In this document: one piece after another, positions 38,380 to 47,161 of the stretch | Layout: the number at the start of each line of letters is the position of its first letter | How positions within the stretch are numbered: position 1 is the first letter of the stretch | Translations under genes and position numbers: made by a program | Notes under the pieces: generated by a model | The model's input: only the letters and a program-made list of their open reading frames with translations | Told to the model about the DNA's origin: nothing | The model's database searches: none | Source of the DNA: CAZNXJ01 sp964577115 | GTDB lineage: Bacteria; Planctomycetota; Planctomycetia; Pirellulales; Pirellulaceae | Reading direction: 5' to 3' | Assembly: GCA_964577115.1 (NCBI GenBank) | Contig: CAZNXJ010000015.1 | Span: forward strand, 73,919-137,918 | DNA length: 64,000 nucleotides

Positions 38380-40059
38380 ATGAGTGCCACCGTAGAACGC
38401 GTCCCGGTTCGTCGCGCAGCTCCGACTCCGCAGCGTGCCGCCGAGTCTCCTCCGCGTCGTCGCCGTCTGCCGAAAGTTTCCCGGCGAACGTGGATTGTCG
38501 GGCTGGTCGTTATTCTGATTTCGACCGGCAGCCTCTGGGGCTGGCAAACCCTTTCCGACCCGGGAATTCCGGAGAATCTCGTCTTTTACACAGTCCAGAA
38601 AGGCGATTTGCCCATTACGGTGACCGAGCGGGGGAATCTCGAGAGCCAGCAGGACGTGCAGATCATCTGCGAGGTCGATGACATCCCGGGCGACGGCATG
38701 AATGGGACGCTGGTCGTCTGGATCGTTCCCAACGGCTCTTCGGTCAAGAAGGGTGATCTACTCGTCGAATTCGATTCGTCGCTGCATCTCGAACGGCTCG
38801 ATCGGCAGATCGTCGATACCGAGCGAGCTCGGGCCGAGCAAATCCAGGCGGTGGCCAAATTCGAGAACCAGAAGACGCAGAACGAAACACTGGAGGCCGA
38901 GGCCGAACTTCAGGTAAAGCTGGCCGACCTCGAACTCAAGATGTTTACGGACCAAGAGAACGGGACGCATCAGCTCGAGATCGAGGAAATTCGGCGTTCA
39001 ATTGACGATGTGAACAGTGAGATCCTCGCGGCGCAGGCCAATCTCGAGCTTAAACAGAACGACAAACAGGGCATCGAATCGCTTTTCAAGCTCGGGTACG
39101 CGGGCAAGAACGAGCTCGACCGCACGCGGCTCGAGTATCTCCAGGCCGAAGGCCAGTTGGCGGCCAAGATGAACCGCTTGCGTACGCAGCAAGCGACGCT
39201 CGAGAAGAAGCGGACCTACGAATACGAGATGCAGCTTCTCAAGTTGCAGGGCGATCTCGAAACCGCACGGCGCAACTTGATTCAGGTCCAGCGCGATAAT
39301 GAAGCGAAGCTAGCTCAGGCGAAGGCGGCGATGGATTCCGCCAACGAATCACTAAAGAAGCAGGAAGAGCTTCTGGCGCGCTATCGCGACTATGTCGACA
39401 AGTGCAAGATCTATGCACCACAGGATGGGATGGTCGCGTACGCCACGGGCGAATCGTGGCGGCGTGAGGAAATTCGTGAAGGGGCGGCGATCCGGCCGCG
39501 CCAGGTCATCATGACCCTGCCGAATCTCGAAAACATGCAAGTAAAGACCGCCGTCCACGAGTCGGTGCTCGACAAGATTCACAAGGGTTTGAAAACGACG
39601 ATCAAAGTCGATGCGTTTCCCGATCGTACGTATTCGGGCACCGTCGATACCGTCGCCGTGCTGCCCGACCAGAGCGGCTGGATGAGCTCGGATACAAAGG
39701 TCTATACCACCGTCGTGAAGATCGACGAGAAGGTCAGCCAGCTCAAGCCTGGCATGACAGCGGTTGTTGAAATCCACGTCGATAGACTGCAAGACGTGCT
39801 GAGCGTACCTGTCCAAGCTGTGGTCCAGGAGGGCTCGCAAAGCTGGTGCTATGTGAACGTCAATGGCCATGTGAAACGCCGGCCGATCACTGTCGGGCGT
39901 ACCAATGACAAATTTGTGGAAATCAGCCACGGGCTCGGCATCGGCGAACGTGTTGTGCTGAACCCGATGAGCATCCACGAGAAGTCCACCCAAGACGAAG
40001 CGCCGCCTGAGGCTGATCCGGCCCCCACGCAGCTTGCCACCGCGGCCTCGGCCGGCTAA
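38380..40059 (+). CDS. HlyD/MacA-type periplasmic adaptor protein
   Basis: The ATG at 38380 has GAGGAG eight bases upstream. The 559-residue protein has a basic N-terminus, one membrane helix (about residues 38-55), then a lipoyl/barrel-sandwich half with VTERGNLESQQDVQI and VKKGDLLVEFDS. A long coiled-coil hairpin of Gln, Glu and Arg-rich heptads follows (about 145-340). The second barrel half is YAPQDGMVAYATG, and membrane-proximal beta domains end with VPVQAVVQEGSQSW and GLGIGERVVLNP. This is the order of adaptor proteins that link an inner-membrane pump with a TolC-like duct. The permease gene starts 12 bases downstream. The exported substrate is unknown. Confidence 0.9.
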   Translation: MSATVERVPVRRAAPTPQRAAESPPRRRRLPKVSRRTWIVGLVVILISTGSLWGWQTLSDPGIPENLVFYTVQKGDLPITVTERGNLESQQDVQIICEVDDIPGDGMNGTLVVWIVPNGSSVKKGDLLVEFDSSLHLERLDRQIVDTERARAEQIQAVAKFENQKTQNETLEAEAELQVKLADLELKMFTDQENGTHQLEIEEIRRSIDDVNSEILAAQANLELKQNDKQGIESLFKLGYAGKNELDRTRLEYLQAEGQLAAKMNRLRTQQATLEKKRTYEYEMQLLKLQGDLETARRNLIQVQRDNEAKLAQAKAAMDSANESLKKQEELLARYRDYVDKCKIYAPQDGMVAYATGESWRREEIREGAAIRPRQVIMTLPNLENMQVKTAVHESVLDKIHKGLKTTIKVDAFPDRTYSGTVDTVAVLPDQSGWMSSDTKVYTTVVKIDEKVSQLKPGMTAVVEIHVDRLQDVLSVPVQAVVQEGSQSWCYVNVNGHVKRRPITVGRTNDKFVEISHGLGIGERVVLNPMSIHEKSTQDEAPPEADPAPTQLATAASAG

Positions 40060-40071
40060 TCCCAAGCGCCC

Positions 40072-41367
40072 ATGATCTTGACCGTTCTGCAGCTTGGTGT
40101 CCGCAACCTTCTGCTACACAAGCTGCGCAGCTTTCTGACGATGCTGGGAACGATCCTCGGCGTCGGTTCGGTGATTGCGATGCTGGCGATCGGCGAGGGC
40201 TCGAAGCGCGCCGCGGTCGAACAAATTCGGCAGCTCGGCGCTTCGAACGTCATCATCCGCAGCGTCAAGCCAAATCACGACAACGAGCCTGACGACTCGA
40301 GCAGCAGTTCGCAGCAGCGTGCCAGCCGCGTGCTGGAATACGGCTTGCGTTACAAGGATTACGACGTCCTCACGTCAGCGCTGACGACCGTCAAGCGAGC
40401 CGTTCCAATCGCACTCGTGCGCCGCAATGCGCAGCACGGTCGCCACCGCATTAACAATGCCCGCATTCTGGGCACGACGCCCGAATATCTGAAAATTAAG
40501 AATCTGAGCTTGCGGCGCGGCCGGTTCATCGCCGATGCCGATCTGAGCACCACCGCGAATGTTGCCGTCCTCGCGGCAGGCGCCGCCGAGCGTCTGTTTG
40601 GCTTCGAGGATCCGCTCGGCAAATCCGTGCTCCTCGGCAATTCGGCGTATCGCGTCGTGGGCGTCCTGCAAACACAGGGAAGTGGTAGTGCGGTCGCCGG
40701 CGCGATGGCGCAGCTCGATATGAACAGCGACATCTACATCCCGCTAACGGCAGCCCAGCGGCGTTTTGGCGAGTTGCAGATGATCGTTCGTGCGGGTAGC
40801 CGCGAGTTCGAACGCACGCAGCTGAGCGAGATTACGCTCACCGTCGAGAACGAAGAACTCGTGAGCCAGACGGCCGCCATGGCGCGACGCCTTCTGAGTA
40901 TCTCGCATCGCGACAAGAAGGACTTCGAGATCCAGGTTCCGCTGGAACTGCTGCGGCAGGCCGAGCACGAAAAGCGTATCTGGAACCTCGTGCTCGGTTC
41001 GATCGCCGGCATCTCGCTGCTCGTCGGCGGTATCGGCATCATGAACATCATGCTGGCGACCGTTACCGAACGAACTCGCGAGATTGGTATCCGCCGAGCG
41101 CTGGGCGCGCGCCGCCGCGACATCGTCAATCAGTTTCTTATCGAGAGCACCGTCCTCTCGTCCGTGGGTGGGCTCGTTGGCGTTGCGGTCGGAGTCGCCA
41201 TTCCATTGGTGGTTAGCGCAGCGTCGGGTCTGGAAACGGCCATCCGCGCCTGGACGATCGTCATCGCCTTCGGTATCTCGGTGGCCGTCGGCATGGTCTT
41301 CGGCGTCTATCCGGCTCGGCGAGCCGCCATGATGGATCCGATCGAAGCGCTGCGCCACATGAATTAG
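40072..41367 (+). CDS. MacB/FtsX-type ABC transporter permease
   Basis: A 431-residue permease with one membrane helix at the N-terminus, the MacB-PCD periplasmic domain (about 45-260) and three helices at the C-terminus forming the FtsX domain. Signatures are LLLHKLRSFLTMLGTILGVGSVIAML near the start, and ERTREIGIRRALGARRRDIV and VFGVYPARRAAMMDPIEALR at the end. It lacks the fused ATP-binding domain of MacB, and no separate ATP-binding subunit is found anywhere in the window. It must therefore use an ATPase encoded elsewhere. It lies between the adaptor (12 bases before) and the TolC-like gene (166 bases after), so it should act as the inner-membrane part of a tripartite exporter. Confidence 0.92.
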   Translation: MILTVLQLGVRNLLLHKLRSFLTMLGTILGVGSVIAMLAIGEGSKRAAVEQIRQLGASNVIIRSVKPNHDNEPDDSSSSSQQRASRVLEYGLRYKDYDVLTSALTTVKRAVPIALVRRNAQHGRHRINNARILGTTPEYLKIKNLSLRRGRFIADADLSTTANVAVLAAGAAERLFGFEDPLGKSVLLGNSAYRVVGVLQTQGSGSAVAGAMAQLDMNSDIYIPLTAAQRRFGELQMIVRAGSREFERTQLSEITLTVENEELVSQTAAMARRLLSISHRDKKDFEIQVPLELLRQAEHEKRIWNLVLGSIAGISLLVGGIGIMNIMLATVTERTREIGIRRALGARRRDIVNQFLIESTVLSSVGGLVGVAVGVAIPLVVSAASGLETAIRAWTIVIAFGISVAVGMVFGVYPARRAAMMDPIEALRHMN

Positions 41368-41533
41368 CCTTGCCGGTCGTCGGCGCAAGCAAGACTTTGC
41401 GCCGCGATGGATCTTCCCCAGCTCCCCTCCTCTACCGAAGCTCCTTCTGTCGAACGCCTCGTCCGCTTTCGATCAATATCCACCACGGCGCTACCGATAA
41501 TACCACCTGTATCGGAAATGCCAGCGCGGATAG

Positions 41534-44533
41534 ATGTATGAGCTACAGCGGGGCGGTCGAGTGGTTCGGTGGCGATATGTCTGGTTGCTCCTGACGCTGT
41601 TACTCTGTGCCGAGGGGTGCAAACGGGCTCACTACGTACGTCGAGCGGACCGCGATACGTACTCGATCTTGCGCGAGAAGTCCCAAGGCAAGCCGTGGGA
41701 GCCGCCGCCCGACTTTGACGTGCGGCCCCATCCACTGTCTCGGTTCTTCGATCCCACCGACCCTGTCGATCCGCTACTACCGATGCCGGCACCGCAGCTC
41801 TACGCCTATGAGCTGCCAGAGCTTCCCGAGCGTGATCCGCGCCGCTTCCGCGGCAACGCCGGCGGTAATCGCACGGCACCGGAAGAACTGCCGCCTCCCG
41901 GCGCGGAACCGTACGGCGCCCAGCCTTCGCCAGCATCAGGCGCGTTCGACGAGGTGCAGCCGGTCACGTACCAACTCGAACCGGCGGCAGAGCAGCCACT
42001 CGAGAGACCGGGCGCGGAGCGGGGCGAATTCGGGAGTGCCGAACCGCTCGGGGGAGCCCCGCTCGGCGAACGTCCGCTCGACGACCGCCCGCCCACACTG
42101 GAGGACGACGTCGAGGACCGCACCGGGCCCGCGGCGCGCGCCGAGGGAGGCGCGGGAATCACCCTGCGCGTACCGCCGCTGTCGGCGAGTGCGTGGGAAG
42201 CGCTGCCCGAAAACTGCCTTCAGCGCATGTTCGAGTTCGATTCGGTACGTCAGGAGTACGAGCGCACGTTCGAGCGGCAGCCGGGTGCGGACCGGCGAAT
42301 TGATGCGGAACGCGTATCGCTCGAAGACGTCGTGGATCTCGCGCTGATCAATAACCGCGACTACCAAACGCAGAAAGAACTACTCTATCTGACCGCTCTG
42401 CGACTAACGCTCGTCCGCTACGACTACATGCTGCGTTTCTCGCCGACGGGTAACGGCACGTCAGCGCTATACACGCACACCAACGTCGATGGGGTCTCCG
42501 AAAGCGATTTGGCGATCAACAGCGGCGCAACACTCGAGAAGACGCTCGCCACCGGCGGACGGCTCGTCGCCGACTTTGCCAATAACGTCGTGCTGACGTT
42601 CAACGGCCCGCAGGGATTCACGGCCGACGTCAGTTCGGAGATGCTGGTCGGCCTAACACAAAGCGTTTTCCAGCGCGACATCGTCTTTGAAAGCCTGACG
42701 CAGGCCGAACGCGACGTCGTTTACGCTGCGCGCGATTTCGCGCGTTTTCGACGCGTCTTGTTTCGCAATCTTGCCAACCAGTACTACAACCTACTGCTCA
42801 CCTATCGCCGCATCGAAATCGATTCGCAGGACTATTTCAGCACGTTCCGCGCGTTTCACCAGGGCGAGGCGGAGTATCGAGCCGGCCGGTTGCCGCGGTT
42901 CCAGGTGGACCAACTCGAACAGAATGCACTTTCGAGCCGCAATCGGCTGATCGAGGATTGTACGGCGCTGGAGAACGCGCTCGATCAACTCAAGCTGCTC
43001 ATTGGCTTGCCACCAGAATTGCCGCTCAACGTAGACCTCGTCGAACTGGAGGAGTTAACATTACGTGACCAGGCCGCCGTGTCCGCCGAACGTGTCCGGC
43101 GAGCGCGTCGCAGCCTCGAGCAAGAGCTTCAGGTTGCCAATCCAGATCGCGGCGTCTTGCTGAACGGCGCACTGGACTTAACACAGCGACTGCTGGATTT
43201 GGGAGCGATGCGCAGCGAGCTCGGCCGGTCCGACATGAATCGTGACGAGCTTGAACAGCTTCTGCTCGTGCTTTCGATCGAAGAAGCGCGCCTGCTAGCC
43301 AGCTACAATCGCGAGGCGCTCGAACAGGCGCGCAATGAGACGCCACCCACGCCTCTGCGCGTGTTCCAACGCAGCCTGGAGCTCGTCGATTCACTCGCCG
43401 TCCTAGCCGAGCGCGAACTGCGTCGCATTCGGATTGAAGTGCCTCCAAACGTCGACATGGAATCGCTCCAGCGGCAACTGGACGCGCTGCGTGCTAGCTA
43501 CGACCAGCTTCGCGCCGAATTGGACGCTGCCGTGGCAGATCGTGAAATCGAACGTGTTACAACGCTGGTTGATACCGCTCAGGCACTTCTCACGGACGCC
43601 GAAAACTTCATCCGGCAGCTCGACCAGATCGCCGGCCGCCCGCCGCTGGACAATGCACGACGGCTGGAAGAAACGATCAGCCAGGTGCAATGGCTCCTCG
43701 AACGAAGCGAGGAAGCACTCTCGAGTGATGGTAGCAGCCTGCCGCCGATCGAGATCGACATGGACGAAGCCTTGTTGACCGCGCTGGTCTTGCGGCTCGA
43801 CTTAATGAACCAGCGTGGTGAGCTGGCGGATGATTGGCGACAGATCAAGCTCGCCGGCGACGAATTGCGCAGCGTGCTCAATCTCAGCGCAACACAGCGT
43901 CTCAGCTCGCGCAGCCTCCACGACTCGCCCAACGACTTTACCATCGATACGACCCAGACCCAGGTCGGCATCCAATTCGACGCGCCGCTGAACCGGCGAG
44001 CCCAGCGGAATGCGTTCCGCTCAAGTCTGATCAATTACAACGCGTCGCTCCGTTCACTCATGCTGCTAGAAGACACGATCAAGCTCGATGTGCGCAACGA
44101 TCTGCGGCAATTGACGCTCAACCAGGAACAATACCGGATTGCGGTCGCGAGTGCGGCGCTGGCGTACGAGCGGGTGATTAGCACGCGTCTGCAACTTCAG
44201 CTCGGCGTCCAAAACGTCGCCGCGCGTGACTTCCTCGAAGCTCAGCAGGCCTACACGGCGTCGCTGAGTAGCGTCGCCGGAGTTCAGATCCGGTATCTGC
44301 TGAATCGCATCGAACTGTTCCTGGATCTCGAGCAGTTATATGTGGGACCGGACGGGTTCTGGTCCGAGCTGTATAATCGCGACCAGCAGCCAGAGGTGGT
44401 TACCCAGCTGCCCCAGTACGCCCTGCCTGCGTACGGACATTTACCGCATGGGGTCTGGTACTCGAAGAAAGTCCGACGCATGCTGGACGTGCCCACCGGT
44501 ACGTCGTCGCTCGGCCGCGACGAGTCGCCGTAA
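41534..44533 (+). CDS. TolC-family outer-membrane efflux protein with extended N-terminus
   Basis: A 999-residue protein, about twice the usual TolC length. It begins with a hydrophobic signal ending in a possible lipobox (LLLCAEGC), so it may be lipid-anchored. A Pro/Glu/Asp-rich segment without clear fold follows (about 40-235). The outer-membrane-factor region starts near residue 258 with SLEDVVDLALINNRDYQTQ. It continues through the helical and strand segments with a typical SQDYFSTFRAFHQGEAEYRAGR, and resumes after a long inserted coiled coil (about 510-740). The closing NLSATQRLSSRS, VGIQFDAPLNRRAQRNAFR and QAYTASLSSVAGVQIRYLLNRI parts fit the second repeat. It is the outer part of the exporter formed with the two genes upstream. 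Confidence 0.88.
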   Translation: MYELQRGGRVVRWRYVWLLLTLLLCAEGCKRAHYVRRADRDTYSILREKSQGKPWEPPPDFDVRPHPLSRFFDPTDPVDPLLPMPAPQLYAYELPELPERDPRRFRGNAGGNRTAPEELPPPGAEPYGAQPSPASGAFDEVQPVTYQLEPAAEQPLERPGAERGEFGSAEPLGGAPLGERPLDDRPPTLEDDVEDRTGPAARAEGGAGITLRVPPLSASAWEALPENCLQRMFEFDSVRQEYERTFERQPGADRRIDAERVSLEDVVDLALINNRDYQTQKELLYLTALRLTLVRYDYMLRFSPTGNGTSALYTHTNVDGVSESDLAINSGATLEKTLATGGRLVADFANNVVLTFNGPQGFTADVSSEMLVGLTQSVFQRDIVFESLTQAERDVVYAARDFARFRRVLFRNLANQYYNLLLTYRRIEIDSQDYFSTFRAFHQGEAEYRAGRLPRFQVDQLEQNALSSRNRLIEDCTALENALDQLKLLIGLPPELPLNVDLVELEELTLRDQAAVSAERVRRARRSLEQELQVANPDRGVLLNGALDLTQRLLDLGAMRSELGRSDMNRDELEQLLLVLSIEEARLLASYNREALEQARNETPPTPLRVFQRSLELVDSLAVLAERELRRIRIEVPPNVDMESLQRQLDALRASYDQLRAELDAAVADREIERVTTLVDTAQALLTDAENFIRQLDQIAGRPPLDNARRLEETISQVQWLLERSEEALSSDGSSLPPIEIDMDEALLTALVLRLDLMNQRGELADDWRQIKLAGDELRSVLNLSATQRLSSRSLHDSPNDFTIDTTQTQVGIQFDAPLNRRAQRNAFRSSLINYNASLRSLMLLEDTIKLDVRNDLRQLTLNQEQYRIAVASAALAYERVISTRLQLQLGVQNVAARDFLEAQQAYTASLSSVAGVQIRYLLNRIELFLDLEQLYVGPDGFWSELYNRDQQPEVVTQLPQYALPAYGHLPHGVWYSKKVRRMLDVPTGTSSLGRDESP

Positions 44534-44629
44534 CTCCGAGGGTTCCGCATGGCCGGGCCCCCGCGGACGGCCTGGCGGTGTGCGTGCTGTGCCAGTCGTC
44601 TTAGCCCCCATGACTACTCGAGCGTACGG

Positions 44630-45475
44630 ATGAAGATGCGATTTACGATTCGCCTATTGATCACGTTGTTTACTTTCTGGCTCCTGCCGATAGGGGCATT
44701 TGCCGTGGAACTGATCGCGCATCGCGGTGCCTCCTACGATGCCCCGGAGAACACGCTGCCCGCCGTGCAGCTGGCATGGCAGCAGGCGCCCGAGGCCGTC
44801 GAGGTCGATATTCATTTATCGCGCGACGGTCAGATCGTCGTGATCCATGATGGGGACACGCAACGCGTGGCCGGGCGCGCGCGTCGCGTCGTCGATCAGG
44901 ATTTGGCCGAGCTGCGGCAATTAGACGTTGGACGCTGGAAAGGCGAAAAGTGGGAAGGAACGGTAATTCCCACGTTGGCCGAGGTCGTTGCCACGATTCC
45001 GGACGGCAAGCGTTTGTTCATTGAAATAAAATGCGGCCCGGAAGTGGCACCCGAGCTACGGCGTGTGATCGAAGCGAGTGGCAAGTCGCCGAGCCATTTC
45101 GCGATCATCTCGTTCAATGAAAGCTCGCTGCGCGCTTCAAAGGCAGCACTGCCGGACATCGCGCATTACTTCCTGGCCGGATACCGGCAAAACCCGGACA
45201 CGGGCGAATATCCCAAACTCGAACCGCTCATCGAGCTCGCGCGGGAGGCCGGTTTCGATGGCCTCGACCTGGACTACCATTGGCCGCTCGACCGTGAGTC
45301 TGTCGGGCAGCTCCACGCACTGGGCTTGTCGATCTACATCTACACAGTCAACGATCCCGAAGTCGCGCGCCGACTCCGCGACGTCGGTGTCGACGGCATT
45401 ACGACCGACCGCCCGGGCTGGCTGCGTGAACAGCTCGAACTGGAGGCTGCCGGTAGCGTGATGGGAATGCAATAG
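44630..45475 (+). CDS. Exported glycerophosphodiester phosphodiesterase
   Basis: I use the ATG at 44630 (one more is at 44636), which begins a signal peptide (MKMRFTIRLLITLFTFWLLP, cleaved near AFA-VEL). The 281-residue protein then shows the GDPD motifs in order: LIAHRGASYDAPENTLPAV with the general His and metal Glu, VEVDIHLSRDGQIVVIHD with metal Glu/Asp and the second His, and FIEIKCG. It ends with LGLSIYIYTVNDPEVARRLRDVGVDGITTDRP. All catalytic residues are present. It cleaves glycerophosphodiesters to glycerol 3-phosphate and an alcohol outside the cytoplasm. It converges on glpD with 12 bases between the stops; the glycerol link makes the context meaningful even though the transcripts are separate. 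Confidence 0.9.
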   Translation: MKMRFTIRLLITLFTFWLLPIGAFAVELIAHRGASYDAPENTLPAVQLAWQQAPEAVEVDIHLSRDGQIVVIHDGDTQRVAGRARRVVDQDLAELRQLDVGRWKGEKWEGTVIPTLAEVVATIPDGKRLFIEIKCGPEVAPELRRVIEASGKSPSHFAIISFNESSLRASKAALPDIAHYFLAGYRQNPDTGEYPKLEPLIELAREAGFDGLDLDYHWPLDRESVGQLHALGLSIYIYTVNDPEVARRLRDVGVDGITTDRPGWLREQLELEAAGSVMGMQ

Positions 45476-45487
45476 CCGGCACGCTGA

Positions 45488-47092
45488 TCAAGCGAGCATG
45501 TAGTTGCGAGCCAGCGCGCGGTAGGCTTCGAGCTGTTCGGTCTGCCACTGGGCATCGCGCCCTAACTGTTCGGCCATCACGCGGGCCACGTGCGGGGCAG
45601 CTTCCAAGCTGGCGCGAGCATCCAGAAGTAAGGCACGCGTGCGACGAGCAAGCACGTCTTCCACGGTGCGCGCCATCTCGTGCCGCACCGCCCATACGAC
45701 GTCTACCACCCGGTACGGGAACGCCGCGTGCAGCCGCTCGCCCCACTCGGGTCGTTCAGCGACGAGCAGCTCGACGGCAGGTGCATCCGTCCCGTACACG
45801 GTCGGCCACTGAAGTTCGGCGAGCAATGGATCATCGACCTCGGCATGCTCAGGAGCGCCGTGGAGCGGTAAGTCGCGAGTGCGGCAAGGGCGAACTTCGA
45901 GCCGCCCGACTTCGGCCGCTCGGTCGACTGCTTCTTCAGCCATGTGCCGGTACGTGGTCCATTTGCCGCCGGTGACCGAGACGAGCCCCGACGGCGCCGT
46001 GAAGATGGCGTGGCCGCGCGACAGGTTTCGAGTGGCCACGTCGGACCCGCGCCGTAGTAGCGGGCGTACACCCACGAAGACACTCCGTACATCATCGAGC
46101 TCCAGCCGACTCTCAAAATATTCCCGCGCGTGCCGCAGCAGAAAATCGATCTCGGTGTCGAGCGGCCGGGGTTCCAGTTCCGCGCCGTCGATGGGCGTGT
46201 CAGTGGTTCCAAGCAGCACGTGGCCGTACCAGGGAATGGCAAACAGGACGCGACCGTCATCGGTGCGTGGCACGACGATCGCCGACCTAGCGGGCAGCCG
46301 CTCCGAGTGGAAAACAAGATGCACGCCTTGGCTGAACCTCAGCAGCGGAACAGCCCCCCGCGTATCCAATTCACGGATAGTATCTGTAAAGATCCCGGTC
46401 GCATTCACGAGCACCCGTGCGCGAATCTCCCAGCGTGAGCCTGTTTCGCCGTCTTCGACGAGCAGCCCTACCGCGCGGCCCCGGTCATGAATTAGTTCGA
46501 CGGCGCGCACATAGTTCGCCACGGTCGCTCCGTGCTCCGCCGCGGTGCGTGCCAATGCGAGCGCGAGACGGGCGTCATCAAACTGGCCATCGTAATACTG
46601 AATGCCGCCGCGAAGGGTCCGGGCAGCGCTTCCCGTCGTAACGCGCTGGACGCGCAGCGTTGGTGCCGCTTCGCGAACTGTGCGGGCGCCGAGCCAGCGC
46701 GTGGGACCGTGGCCGTGGCGACCGGCGAGCGCATCGTAGAACTTCAATCCGCCCCAGAAATACACGCGATCGAAGTGGGAGTAGCACGGCACGACGAACG
46801 GCTGCCATGCCGTCAGGTGCGGTGCATTGCGCATCACCCGATTCCGCTCGTGAAGCGCTTCGAACACCAGTCTCCATTGGAATTGCTCAAGATAGCGTAT
46901 GCCTCCGTGCACCAGCTTCGTGCTGCGGCTCGATGTTCCCTTGGCGAAATCATGTTGTTCGATGAGCGCCGTCCGATAGCCGCGGGAGGCCGCATCGACA
47001 GCCGTTCCCAGCCCCGTTGCTCCGCCACCGATGATGACGATGTCCCAGGTACCACCGTCGCGTAGAGCGGCAATGGCCTGAGTGCGGTCCAT
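45488..47092 (-). CDS. glpD: Glycerol-3-phosphate dehydrogenase (FAD-dependent, GlpD type)
   Basis: A 534-residue flavoprotein that oxidises glycerol 3-phosphate to dihydroxyacetone phosphate and feeds electrons to the quinone pool at the membrane. The dinucleotide motif DIVIIGGGATGLGTAVDAASRG is at the N-terminus, followed by FAKGTSSRSTKLVHGGIRYLEQF, a family signature, and RGGIQYYDGQFDDARL. VNATGIFTD, LLGTTDTPIDG and SVTGGKWTTYRHMAEEAVD follow, and the C-terminal helical domain has VVDVVWAVRHEMARTVEDVLARRTRALLLDA. The length fits. It follows glpK by 69 bases on the same strand, so the two form one unit, with an AGGTGA ribosome-binding site upstream of the ATG. Confidence 0.95.
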   Translation of the reverse strand: MDRTQAIAALRDGGTWDIVIIGGGATGLGTAVDAASRGYRTALIEQHDFAKGTSSRSTKLVHGGIRYLEQFQWRLVFEALHERNRVMRNAPHLTAWQPFVVPCYSHFDRVYFWGGLKFYDALAGRHGHGPTRWLGARTVREAAPTLRVQRVTTGSAARTLRGGIQYYDGQFDDARLALALARTAAEHGATVANYVRAVELIHDRGRAVGLLVEDGETGSRWEIRARVLVNATGIFTDTIRELDTRGAVPLLRFSQGVHLVFHSERLPARSAIVVPRTDDGRVLFAIPWYGHVLLGTTDTPIDGAELEPRPLDTEIDFLLRHAREYFESRLELDDVRSVFVGVRPLLRRGSDVATRNLSRGHAIFTAPSGLVSVTGGKWTTYRHMAEEAVDRAAEVGRLEVRPCRTRDLPLHGAPEHAEVDDPLLAELQWPTVYGTDAPAVELLVAERPEWGERLHAAFPYRVVDVVWAVRHEMARTVEDVLARRTRALLLDARASLEAAPHVARVMAEQLGRDAQWQTEQLEAYRALARNYMLA

Positions 47093-47161
47093 GGAACATC
47101 ACCTGCTAAACAAACTCACGCGGCAAGACTTGGAATCGGACGCCCCGCGGATTCCGCTCGG

